This document shows, piece by piece, positions 1 through 7,411 of a stretch of DNA of 64,000 nt. Under the pieces are notes generated by a model. That model made no database searches. It was given only the letters and a program-made list of their open reading frames with translations, and was not told where the DNA came from. The DNA is taken from assembly GCA_963809825.1 (NCBI GenBank), contig CAWELJ010000011.1:62001-126000 (forward strand), read 5' to 3'. This DNA is from Bog-473 sp963809825 (GTDB lineage Bacteria > Actinomycetota > Acidimicrobiia > Acidimicrobiales > RAAP-2). Numbering within the stretch: position 1 is the stretch's first letter; the number at the start of each line of letters is the position of its first letter. A program made the position numbers and the translations under genes.

Positions 1-1050
1 CCGGACACCGGGTCGGCCGCCGGCTCCACCCGGGCCAGGTACCAGATGAAGGAGCCGCCGACCAGCAGGACGAGCACGAGCGGCAGCGCCGCCACGCCCT
101 TGTTGTACGTCTCGACCATCAGCGACAGCACGGCGACGAGGCCCAGCAGTGTCGCCGGGTGGTAGTGGGCCCGCCGGAAGGCGGCGTAGGCCTCGGCGGT
201 GGCGAGCAGCACGATCACGGTGACGAGGACCATGGTGGCCACCGTCCCGGCCGCGAAGCAGGCCAGACCCACGATGCCGAACAGCACGCCGACACCGATG
301 GCCACTCGCATGTCGCGCCCGCCGGTGCCCGCCGTGGTGACGTTTCCCGTGCGCGCCGGGCCTCTGCCGCCGCGAGGTGCGGGGGGCGCGGGCCTTGGGC
401 TCGGGCGGCTGGGGCGGGCTCAGCCGCGAGGCGGCCACGGCCGACGCTGCTGCGGTGACCGGGGACGCCACCCGCGGTGCGACCCCGTCCGGCTCGGACG
501 CGGGCTCGTCCGGTGGCCCCACGAGGGGATCGGGCTCGGGCGGGTACATGCGCTCGGCCGGCAGCGCCGGCTCGGGCTGGCGCACCGGCTCCGACTCGAA
601 GCCCGGCTCGGGCGGGATCACCAGCGTGTCGTCGGACTCGAAGTGCCAGGGCTGGCGGTCGGCATCGTGCTCCGGCTCACCCAGGAGCGCGCCGACGGCG
701 GGCAGGTCCTCGGAGAGCATGGACGGCTCGAAGACCTCTTCCTGGGCCTCCCAATCGGTGTCCTCCTCGCGCCAGGTGGGCGGGGCGACGAGCTCATCTC
801 CGGTGCTGGTGTCGAGCACCGCGGGAACCTGACCCGTCGGCGCGTCGTTCCAGTGCGGCAGCTCCGGGTGCTCCTCGACGACGGGGCCCGTCACCTCACG
901 CATTGCGTCGCCGGCCGGCTCGGCCCCGATGATCCGAACCCTTCCGGAGTGGTAGCTGGGCGGGTCCTCGTGGATCTCTTCGCTGTCGGGATCGGTGACG
1001 CCGTCAAGCCCACTGTCGAACTCGTCGTGCTCGTCGGTGCCGTCTGCCAT
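1..1050 (-). CDS. cdsA: Phosphatidate cytidylyltransferase (CdsA), partial and frameshifted
   Basis: CdsA makes CDP-diacylglycerol from phosphatidate and CTP in the cytoplasmic membrane. Only the N-terminal part lies in the window; the gene runs off the left edge. From ATG 1050 the first ~220 codons give an acidic, proline-rich extension (starts MADGTDEHDEFDSG, contains VRIIGAEPAGD). The hydrophobic part (MRVAIGVGVLFGIVG at 311 downward, then LLATAEAYAAFRRAHYH and two further membrane segments) lies in a different frame. The change falls near 381-390 beside a run of six G (C on the coding strand) and a CGCG tract; two missing bases or one extra would join the frames. The gene follows frr by 14 bases and is last of the rpsB-tsf-pyrH-frr-cdsA operon. 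Identity rests on context and the visible membrane segments; the catalytic C-terminal half is outside. Confidence 0.75.
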   Translation of the reverse strand, partial: MADGTDEHDEFDSGLDGVTDPDSEEIHEDPPSYHSGRVRIIGAEPAGDAMREVTGPVVEEHPELPHWNDAPTGQVPAVLDTSTGDELVAPPTWREEDTDWEAQEEVFEPSMLSEDLPAVGALLGEPEHDADRQPWHFESDDTLVIPPEPGFESEPVRQPEPALPAERMYPPEPDPLVGPPDEPASEPDGVAPRVASPVTAAASAVAASRLSPPQPPEPKARAPRTSRRQRPGAHGKRHHGGHRRARHASGHRCRRAVRHRGSGLLRGRDGGHHGPRHRDRAARHRRGLRRLPAGPLPPGDTAGPRRRAVADGRDVQQGRGGAAARARPAGRRLLHLVPGPGGAGGRPGVR

Positions 1051-1064
1051 CCCGCGTCTGCCCC

Positions 1065-1637
1065 TCAGACCTGCAGCAACTCTTGCTCTTTGTGCGCGAG
1101 CAGCTGATCGATCAACGCGACCTGCTCGTGCGTGATCTTCTCGAGCTCCTTCTCGACGCGCTCGAGCTCGTCGTCGGAGAGCTCGCCGTCCTTCTGGAGC
1201 GCTTCGAGCTCGTGGCGCCCCGCTCGGCGCAGGTTGCGCACGGCGACCCTCCCCTCCTCGGCCTTGTGACGAACGACCTTGACCAGCTCCTTGCGGCGCT
1301 CCTCGGTCAGCGGCGGGAAGGCCAGCCGGATCACGGTGCCGTCATTGGTCGGGTTGATGCCGAGGTCCGACGCCATGATCGCCTTCTCGATCCCCCCGAG
1401 TGACCCCTTGTCGTACGGCGAGATCACGAGCAGCATGGCGTCGGGCACACTGAACCCGGCCAGCTGGCGCAGCGGCGTCGGAGTGCCGTAGTAGTCGACG
1501 AGCAGCGGCTCGAGCAGCGCGGAAGAGGCGCGGCCGGTGCGCACGTTTCCCATCTCGTGGCGGACGTGATCGATGGCCTTGCCCATCTTCTCCCTGGTGT
1601 CCTCCTTGACCAGGGTGGCGAGGTCGTCATCCATCAA
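1065..1637 (-). CDS. frr: Ribosome recycling factor
   Basis: RRF works with EF-G to split post-termination ribosomes. The 190-residue product is close to the usual 185. It carries the family N-terminus (KEDTREKMGKAIDHVRHEM), the NVRTGRAS segment, the YYGTPTPLRQLA stretch of the second domain, and the C-terminal helix containing RRAGRHELEALQKDGE. The start ATG at 1637 overlaps the pyrH stop by 4 bases (ATGA), so translation is probably coupled. It belongs to the classic rpsB-tsf-pyrH-frr-cdsA operon. Confidence 0.97.
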   Translation of the reverse strand: MMDDDLATLVKEDTREKMGKAIDHVRHEMGNVRTGRASSALLEPLLVDYYGTPTPLRQLAGFSVPDAMLLVISPYDKGSLGGIEKAIMASDLGINPTNDGTVIRLAFPPLTEERRKELVKVVRHKAEEGRVAVRNLRRAGRHELEALQKDGELSDDELERVEKELEKITHEQVALIDQLLAHKEQELLQV

Positions 1638-2353
1638 CGGACCAGCGTACCGATCCGCTCGCCGCTGAGCGCACGAGGGATGTTTCCCGGGGGCATGAGG
1701 TCGAAGACCCGCACGGGCAGGTCGTTGTCCTTGCAGAAGGTGATCGCGGTGAGATCCATGACGCGGAGGTCCCGGCTGATGACCTCCATGAAGGAGATCT
1801 CGTCGTAGCGGGTGGCCGTCGGATCGAGCTTGGGGTCGGCGCTGTAGACGCCGTCCACGCCGGAGTGCGTCCCCTTGCAGAGCAGCTCAGCGCCGATCTC
1901 GGCCGCCCGGAGTGCCGCCGGGGTGTCGGTGGTGAAGAAGGGGTTCCCCATACCGGCGGCGAAGATGACGATCCGGCCCTTCTCGAGGTGCCGGATGGCC
2001 CGGCGCCGGATGTACGGCTCGGCGACCTCGGCCATGTTGAGCGCGCTCAAAACCCGGGTGGGCTGGCCCTGCTGCTCGAGCGCGTCCTGCAGCGCAAGGG
2101 CGTTGATCACGGTGCCCAGCATGCCCATCGTGTCCGAGGTGGCCCGGTCCATGCCCCCGCTCTCGCCGGTCGTGCCCCGCCAGATGTTGCCGCCGCCGAC
2201 GACGACGGCCAGCTCGAGCCCGCCGCCGTCCATGGCCCGCCCCATCTCCTTGGCCATGCGCTCGACCGTGGCGGCGTCGATGGTCTCGTCAGAGGCGGCC
2301 GAGGCAAGGGCCTCCCCCGACATCTTGAGGACGATACGGCGCGGTTCTCCCAC
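1634..2353 (-). CDS. pyrH: UMP kinase
   Basis: UMP kinase phosphorylates UMP to UDP and is the bacterial hexameric amino-acid-kinase-fold type, not related to eukaryotic UMP/CMP kinase. The 239-residue product has the N-terminal lysine strand (RIVLKMSGEAL), the glycine-rich GGGNIWRG loop, and the C-terminal GTHSGVDGVYSADP segment for nucleotide binding. Length is normal for the family. It starts 13 bases after tsf and overlaps frr by 4 bases. UMP kinase is usually regulated by GTP and UTP; nothing unusual is seen here. Confidence 0.97.
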   Translation of the reverse strand: MGEPRRIVLKMSGEALASAASDETIDAATVERMAKEMGRAMDGGGLELAVVVGGGNIWRGTTGESGGMDRATSDTMGMLGTVINALALQDALEQQGQPTRVLSALNMAEVAEPYIRRRAIRHLEKGRIVIFAAGMGNPFFTTDTPAALRAAEIGAELLCKGTHSGVDGVYSADPKLDPTATRYDEISFMEVISRDLRVMDLTAITFCKDNDLPVRVFDLMPPGNIPRALSGERIGTLVR

Positions 2354-2366
2354 GATCTCGAGCGCG

Positions 2367-3161
2367 TCAGGCGCCGATGACGACCTGCGCGAACGACACG
2401 ATGCGAGCTGTGCCGAGCATGCCGGCGATCGTCTGCTTCTCGTCCCTCACGTACGACTGGTCCAGCAGCACGCGCTCCTTGAACCAGCCCGTCATCCGTC
2501 CCTCCACGACCTTGGGCAGAGCCGCCTCGGGCTTGCCCTCGTTGCGCGAGATCTCCTCGACCGTCGCCCGTTCGGCGGCGATGTCGGCTTCGGGCACCTC
2601 GTCGCGACTGAGGTAGGCCGGTTTGGTGAACGCGATGTGCACGGCGATCTCGTGCGCCAGCTCGTCGGAGCCGCCCTCGAGCACCACCGCCACCGCATTG
2701 ACACCCCGGCCGGCCTGCTGGTGCAGGTAGGTGTCGACGACCTGGCCGGGAGCAGCCACGAGCCGGCGCACCCGGCCGACCGAGATGTTCTCCTTGAGCG
2801 TCGTGCGAAGCCGGTCGAGCTCGTCGTCGAGCTCGGCGACTGCGTCCTCACCCTTCGAGGCCACCAGTGCGGCCAGCTCGTCGGCCAGGGCGACGAACTC
2901 GTCTGCCTTGGCGACGAAGTCGGTCTCGCAGCGCAGCTCGACGACCGCGGCGGCGTCCCCGGAGCGCACGGCCGCGACGGCGCCCTCGGACGCCTCGCGG
3001 TCCGAGCGTTTGGCTGCACCGGCCAGGCCCTTCATGCGGAGGAGCTTGGCCGCCTCCTCCATGTCGCCCCCGGTCTCCTCCAGCGCGTTCTTGCAGTCGA
3101 GCATGCCGGCCCCGGTCATCTGGCGCAGGGCGGACACGTCCTTGGCGGTGTAGGCGGCCAC
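2367..3161 (-). CDS. tsf: Translation elongation factor Ts
   Basis: EF-Ts exchanges GDP for GTP on EF-Tu. The start is GTG 3161, two bases after the rpsB stop, giving 264 residues starting VAAYTAKDVSALRQMTGAGM. The UBA-like N-terminal domain (residues ~4-42, with LDCKNALEETGGDMEEA) and the core TDFVA motif that touches EF-Tu are present, followed by the dimerisation domain. A longer reading frame extends upstream into rpsB, but no family homology is visible there, so the GTG start is preferred. Second gene of the ribosomal operon. Confidence 0.96.
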   Translation of the reverse strand: MAAYTAKDVSALRQMTGAGMLDCKNALEETGGDMEEAAKLLRMKGLAGAAKRSDREASEGAVAAVRSGDAAAVVELRCETDFVAKADEFVALADELAALVASKGEDAVAELDDELDRLRTTLKENISVGRVRRLVAAPGQVVDTYLHQQAGRGVNAVAVVLEGGSDELAHEIAVHIAFTKPAYLSRDEVPEADIAAERATVEEISRNEGKPEAALPKVVEGRMTGWFKERVLLDQSYVRDEKQTIAGMLGTARIVSFAQVVIGA

Positions 3162-3163
3162 GG

Positions 3164-3958
3164 TCAGGCGACCTCGACCGGCTCGGCGGGCGTGTGGACC
3201 GGGCGGCGGCGCGGCGAGGGCGATGGGGCGCCCTCCTCGGCGGCCGGCTGGGGCGCCATCTGGCGCCTGTGCTCGGCGATGAACCGGCCCTCGGCCACGG
3301 CGTCGGCGATCACGCGGCACATGAGCGAGCCCGAGCGGATGGCGTCGTCGTTGCCCGGGATCACGTAGTCGATCACGTCGGGGTCGCAGTTGGTGTCGAC
3401 GACCGCGACCACCGGCAGCCCGAGCTTGCGCGCCTCGGTCACCGCGATGTGCTCCTTCTTGGTGTCGATCACGAAGACGGCGTTGGGGAGCCGGTCGAGG
3501 TCGGCGATACCGCCGAGGTTGCGCGTCAGTTTCTCGAGCTCGCGGGTGTGCTGCAGCGCCTCACGCTTGGGCATCCCGTCGAAGTCGCCGGCCGCCTGCA
3601 TGGCCCGCAGTTCCTGCATGCGCTTCACCCGGCCCGACACGGTGGCGAAGTTCGTCAGCATGCCGCCGAGCCAGCGCTGGTTGACGTAGGGCATGCCGCA
3701 CGCCTGCGCAAAATCCGCCACGGGGCCCTGCGTCTGCTTCTTCGTCCCCACGAAGAGGATGGTGCCGCCGTCGGCCACCAGGTCCCGGACGTAGGAGTAG
3801 GACGACTCGATGCCGCCCAGTGTCTTGCGGAGGTCGATGAGATAGATCCCGTTGCGCTCACCAAGGATGAAGCGCTTCATCTTCGGGTTCCATCGACGCG
3901 TCTGGTGGCCGAAATGAACTCCGGCCTCCAGCAGCTGTCGCATGGTGACGACGGCCAT
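3164..3958 (-). CDS. rpsB: 30S ribosomal protein S2
   Basis: S2 is a late-assembling small-subunit protein. ATG 3958 gives 264 residues starting MAVVTMRQLLEAGVHFGHQ; typical motifs follow (RRWNPKMKRFI, YLIDLRKT, FVGTKKQ, NQRWLGGMLTNF, DTKKEHIAVTEARKLGLPVVA). A strong ribosome site, GGAGGAAC, lies 7-14 bases upstream and rules out the in-frame start 45 bases earlier. The C-terminus has a proline/arginine-rich tail of ~35 residues, common in actinobacteria. First gene of the rpsB-tsf-pyrH-frr-cdsA operon, with a leader of about 114 bases. Confidence 0.98.
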   Translation of the reverse strand: MAVVTMRQLLEAGVHFGHQTRRWNPKMKRFILGERNGIYLIDLRKTLGGIESSYSYVRDLVADGGTILFVGTKKQTQGPVADFAQACGMPYVNQRWLGGMLTNFATVSGRVKRMQELRAMQAAGDFDGMPKREALQHTRELEKLTRNLGGIADLDRLPNAVFVIDTKKEHIAVTEARKLGLPVVAVVDTNCDPDVIDYVIPGNDDAIRSGSLMCRVIADAVAEGRFIAEHRRQMAPQPAAEEGAPSPSPRRRPVHTPAEPVEVA

Positions 3959-4054
3959 AGAGATGTTCCTCCAGTCGGTTGCTCCCCTGCCGCAGCGCCG
4001 CACGAGGCGGCGACCGTGGAAATCGCGTGCAGGTGATGTTGGTCGGTGTTGCCA

Positions 4055-4071
4055 CCCACCCGGTTGGTGGG
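4055..4071 (-). promoter_or_regulatory. Hairpin at 5' end of rpsB leader
   Basis: CCCACC at 4055-4060 pairs with GGTGGG at 4066-4071 across a 5-base loop. The hairpin lies at the start of the predicted rpsB transcript. S2 operons are autoregulated through the leader in several bacteria, so this could be part of an S2-binding element. It could also end xerC transcription. No T-run follows in either direction. Confidence 0.3.
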
Positions 4072-4078
4072 CCGGGCC

Positions 4079-4084
4079 ATGTTA
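4079..4084 (-). promoter_or_regulatory. -10 element for rpsB operon
   Basis: TAACAT on the minus strand, about 120 bases before the rpsB start. It fits the actinobacterial TANNNT -10 and would give a leader of roughly 114 bases containing the hairpin at 4055-4071 and the strong rpsB ribosome site. Confidence 0.4.
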
Positions 4085-4101
4085 GCCGCTCAGGCGGTGC
4101 T

Positions 4102-4962
4102 TCAGGCCCGGGGGTGCGTCCCTCCGTAGACGGAGCGGAGGCGCTCCTTGCTCACGTGCGTGTACACCTGGGTGGTGGCCAGGCTGGAGTGACCCAGCAG
4201 CTCCTGGACGACCCGCAGGTCGGCGCCGCCATCGAGGAGATGGGTGGCATAGGTGTGCCGGAGGGCGTGCGGGTGCGTGGGCGAGGCGGCGCGGCGGTCC
4301 AGGATGCGCCGCACGTCACGAGGCCCGAGGCGGGCTCCTCTCCGGTTCACGAAGGCAGCCTCGGGCGGCCCTTCCATGTGCTCCCGGCCGTCGTCGAACC
4401 ACGCCCGCAGGGCGGCCACGGCGGCGTCGTGCACCGGCACGCGCCGCTGCTTGCCGCCCTTGCCCAGCACCGTCACCGTTCGCTGGCGCAGGTCGATGTC
4501 GCCCCGGTCGAGTCCGCAGAGCTCCGAGACGCGCAGCCCGGCCGCGTAGAGGAGCTCGAGGACCGCGAGGTCGCGGCGGTCCACAGCCGTCTGCGCCGGC
4601 ACGTCGAGGAGAGAGGTCATCTCACCTCCCGACAGCACGCGGGGGAGGCGGCCGCCGCCCGAGGGGGCGCGCAGGGACCGTGCCGGGTCGGAGTCGATGC
4701 GACCCTGCCGCACCTGCCAGGAGAAGTAGCAGCGCAGCGCCGCCGCCTTGCGGGCGATCGTGGCGCGGGCCAGCCTCCTGGTCCCCAGCGAGGCGAGGTA
4801 GCGGCGCAGGTGGAGGCGGTCGACGGCGCCGGGCGTCTCCACCCCGCTGCGGGACATCCACTCGGCAAAGGCGCCGACGTCGCTCACGTAGGCCTTGCGG
4901 GTCGCAGCCGAGCGCCCGCCGAGCCAGGCGGCGAAGCCGGGAATGTCCCAGTCCGGAGGCAC
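4102..4962 (-). CDS. xerC: Tyrosine recombinase XerC
   Basis: XerC acts with XerD at dif to resolve chromosome dimers. All catalytic residues are visible, counted from GTG 4962: R144 (AAGLRVSEL), K168 (GKGGK), H232 and R235 (PHALRH), H258 (LLGHSS) and nucleophile Y267 (TQVYTHV). The N-terminal SAM-like DNA-binding domain covers residues ~1-100. The product has 286 residues, close to the usual ~300. The reading frame stays open far upstream but only in antisense to the next gene. GTG 4962 is chosen because a TACCGT hexamer ends 8 bases before it, suggesting a leaderless mRNA; a TTG at 4971 would overlap that hexamer. Location upstream of rpsB is common in actinobacteria. Confidence 0.93.
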   Translation of the reverse strand: MPPDWDIPGFAAWLGGRSAATRKAYVSDVGAFAEWMSRSGVETPGAVDRLHLRRYLASLGTRRLARATIARKAAALRCYFSWQVRQGRIDSDPARSLRAPSGGGRLPRVLSGGEMTSLLDVPAQTAVDRRDLAVLELLYAAGLRVSELCGLDRGDIDLRQRTVTVLGKGGKQRRVPVHDAAVAALRAWFDDGREHMEGPPEAAFVNRRGARLGPRDVRRILDRRAASPTHPHALRHTYATHLLDGGADLRVVQELLGHSSLATTQVYTHVSKERLRSVYGGTHPRA

Positions 4963-4970
4963 GCCAATCA

Positions 4971-4976
4971 ACGGTA
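4971..4976 (-). promoter_or_regulatory. -10 element, leaderless xerC
   Basis: TACCGT on the minus strand ends 8 bases before GTG 4962. The spacing puts the transcript start at or next to the start codon. Confidence 0.45.
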
Positions 4977-5004
4977 CCGCCCCCACGCCGCGGGTCCTGG
5001 GCAC

Positions 5005-5010
5005 TAACGT
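5005..5010 (+). promoter_or_regulatory. -10 element for solute-binding protein gene
   Basis: TAACGT lies 49 bases before ATG 5060. The leader would hold the ribosome site GGGAGGG at about 5050-5056. It is divergent from the xerC promoter at 4971-4976. Confidence 0.35.
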
Positions 5011-5059
5011 CGCCCGCGAACCTTCGGGGGGTCCGGTGGGTTCTGGAAAGGGAGGGCCG

Positions 5060-6715
5060 ATGGCCTCGAAATTCGATCGCCGCACACTGTTGGCCGGTGG
5101 GGCCGCTGCGGCAGCGGGCTTTGCGGGGGCGTCGGCCCTGGGATGGGACGGGATCGCGGGCGCCGCGACCAACGGTCCGGGACGCAACGGCGTCACGAAG
5201 CGGACACCCAAGAAGGGCGGCTCCCTGGTCTTCGGGGTCGACGCCGAGGAGCAGGGCTTCGACCCGACCCAGGCCCGCTTCGACGAGGTCGGGGTCATGT
5301 ACGCCCGCACCGTGTTCGACCCGCTCACGATCGTGACCGCCAGCGGCGGCTGGGCGCCGTACCTGGCCGAGTCGGTCGTGCCGAACTCCTCGTACACCAG
5401 CTGGACCGTGACGCTGCGCCCCAACGTGGTCTTCCACGACGGCACGCCCTGCAACGGGGCGGCGCTCCTGACGAACTTCCAGGCGCACTCGAAGTCGGTC
5501 CTGACCGGCATCGTGATCAACCCGACGCTGCAGTCGATCACCCAGACCGGGCCCCTGGCGGTGACCATCACGTTCAAGTCGCCCTGGGTCCCCTTCCCCT
5601 ACTACCTGGCCGGCGGCATCGGTGGGCAGATCGCCTACGTGGTGGCCCCGTCCATGCTGGCCAACCCCAACGGGACGTCGCACCCGGTCGGCACCGGGCC
5701 CTTCGTGTTCAAGGAGTGGATCCCCAACGACCACTTCACCGCCACCGCCAACCCGCACTACTGGCGGCCCGGGCTCCCCTACCTGTCACAGATCACCTTC
5801 AAGCCCATCCCCGACGAGTCGGCGCGTTCCGAGGCGCTCAAGACGGGCACGATCGACCTGATGGTGACCGACACCCCCCAGATCATCACCCAGTACCGGG
5901 GCAACAAGAGTTACTCCTACATCGACGACAGCACCAAGGTCGCCGGCGAGCCCGACATGTTCTGCGTGCAGCTCAACTGCCTGGCCAAGCCGTTCAACGA
6001 CCCCAACGTGCGCCGGGCCGCCGCCATGGCCATCAACCGCCAGCAGTACGCCAGGGTCATCGACGCGGGCGTCCTCCCGGTGAGCAACGGCCTCTTCGTG
6101 CCGGGGTCGCCGTACTACTCCTCGACGAAGTACCCGTCCTACAACCCGTCCCAGGCGGCCAAGCTCGTCCAGCAGGCTGCGAAGACCAACGGCGGCCCGA
6201 TCTCGTTCACCTACACGACGACGAACGGGCCGGCGGCCATCCGGGCCCAGGAGTACATCCAGCAGGCCTGGCAGGCGGTGGGCTTCAAGGTGAGCACCGG
6301 CATCGTCCAGCAGAACGAGATCATCAACAACGCGCTGGCCGGGAAGTACCAGGCGGTGGCCTGGCGCCAGTTCGGGGCGGTCGACCCCGACCTCAACTAC
6401 ATCTTCTGGAGCACGACGACCGTCAGCTCCGGCGCGCTGTCCATCAACATGGCCCGGAACGCCGACCCGACCATCGAGACCGCGCTCCTGGCCGGGCGCG
6501 CCGGCACGTCGACGGGGGTCCGGACCGCCGCCTACCGGACGGTCAACAAGCGGCTGGCGCTCGACATCCCGTACCTGTGGACCGACCGGGCGGTGTGGGC
6601 CGTCGTCGGCAACTCGAAGGTGCAGAACTTCAACAACCCGATCACGCCGGCGGGCCAGCCCGCGTTCGGCATGATCGGCGGGGCCATCTGGCCCACGCAG
6701 ATCTGGATCGGTTGA
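5060..6715 (+). CDS. ABC transporter substrate-binding protein, family 5 (peptide/nickel type)
   Basis: Probable extracellular binding protein for oligopeptides or a related solute. The 551-residue product starts with a twin-arginine signal (DRRTLLAGG at residues 6-14, hydrophobic AAAAAGFAGASALG), implying Tat export. The mature part has the family 5 fold signatures: FDPTQARFDEVGVMYARTVFDPL, the SWTVTLRPNVVFHDGTP strand, HPVGTGPFVFKEW, and VRRAAAMAINRQQYA. No lipobox cysteine is seen after the Tat signal. ATG 5060 follows GGGAGGG by a few bases. No permease or ATPase genes are nearby, so it is an orphan here. The substrate cannot be read from the sequence. Confidence 0.9.
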   Translation: MASKFDRRTLLAGGAAAAAGFAGASALGWDGIAGAATNGPGRNGVTKRTPKKGGSLVFGVDAEEQGFDPTQARFDEVGVMYARTVFDPLTIVTASGGWAPYLAESVVPNSSYTSWTVTLRPNVVFHDGTPCNGAALLTNFQAHSKSVLTGIVINPTLQSITQTGPLAVTITFKSPWVPFPYYLAGGIGGQIAYVVAPSMLANPNGTSHPVGTGPFVFKEWIPNDHFTATANPHYWRPGLPYLSQITFKPIPDESARSEALKTGTIDLMVTDTPQIITQYRGNKSYSYIDDSTKVAGEPDMFCVQLNCLAKPFNDPNVRRAAAMAINRQQYARVIDAGVLPVSNGLFVPGSPYYSSTKYPSYNPSQAAKLVQQAAKTNGGPISFTYTTTNGPAAIRAQEYIQQAWQAVGFKVSTGIVQQNEIINNALAGKYQAVAWRQFGAVDPDLNYIFWSTTTVSSGALSINMARNADPTIETALLAGRAGTSTGVRTAAYRTVNKRLALDIPYLWTDRAVWAVVGNSKVQNFNNPITPAGQPAFGMIGGAIWPTQIWIG

Positions 6716-6726
6716 GCTGGGGGCGG

Positions 6727-7410
6727 ATGAGCGGGCGCATTCTGGTCGTCGAGGACGATGAGCGGATCAGGTCCTCCATGCGGCTCGCCCTCGAGGGCGA
6801 GGGCTACGAGGTAAGGGACGCCGCCAGCGGCGAGGAGGGCCTCGACCTCTTCGCCGAGGCGCCGACCGACGTCGCGCTGATCGATCTGATGCTGCCCGGC
6901 ATGGACGGGTTCGAGTGCTGCCGGGCCCTGCGGCGCAGCAGCGCCGTGCCGATCATCATCGTCACGGCCCGGGCCGACACCCACGACGTGGTCGCCGGGC
7001 TGGAGGCCGGCGCCGACGACTACGTGACCAAGCCGTTCGTGGCCAAGGAGCTGGCGGCCCGCATCCGCGCCCTCCTGCGCCGCGCCCGCCCGGCCGAGGA
7101 GGAGCCGGGCGCCCTCACCTTCGGCGACCTCCAGCTGCTGCCCGAGCAGGGCGTGCTGCGGCGCCTGAACGGCGACGAGGTCCACTGCACCCGTACCGAG
7201 TTCCGCCTCCTGTGCGAGCTGGCGGCAAGCCCCAACAAGGTGCTCAGCCGCGAGCAGCTGCTCGACCGCGTCTGGGGCTACGACTACTTCGGCGACGGTC
7301 GCCTGGTCGACGTCCACATCCGGCGCTTGCGCACCAAGGTCGAGGCAGACCCCGCGGTGCCCCAGCACATACTCACCGTCAGGGGCATGGGCTACAAGCT
7401 GGTGCCCTGA
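6727..7410 (+). CDS. Response regulator, OmpR/PhoB family (MtrA-like)
   Basis: A 227-residue two-domain regulator. The receiver domain (residues 1-~118) has the acidic pocket E9-D10-D11, phospho-acceptor D53 (LIDLMLPGMDG) and the YVTKPF lysine near 102. The C-terminal winged helix (residues ~130-227) has the OmpR pattern RTEFRLLCELAASPNKVLSREQLLDRVWGY and VDVHIRRLRTKVE. It lies 11 bases after the binding-protein gene and one base before the histidine kinase. The trio with the kinase and a GerMN lipoprotein resembles mtrA-mtrB-lpqB of actinobacteria, which controls cell wall and division genes; orthology is inferred from order. Confidence 0.93.
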   Translation: MSGRILVVEDDERIRSSMRLALEGEGYEVRDAASGEEGLDLFAEAPTDVALIDLMLPGMDGFECCRALRRSSAVPIIIVTARADTHDVVAGLEAGADDYVTKPFVAKELAARIRALLRRARPAEEEPGALTFGDLQLLPEQGVLRRLNGDEVHCTRTEFRLLCELAASPNKVLSREQLLDRVWGYDYFGDGRLVDVHIRRLRTKVEADPAVPQHILTVRGMGYKLVP

Positions 7411-7411
7411 C

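Noticed and set aside
199..1107. Large plus-strand open frame opposite cdsA
   Set aside because: It is the antisense of the acidic CdsA extension; the composition is arginine/leucine-rich and no family pattern is seen.
4963..5577. Long upstream extension of the xerC reading frame (to 491 residues)
   Set aside because: It lies antisense to the Tat-exported binding protein, shows no XerC homology, and the -10 spacing favours GTG 4962.
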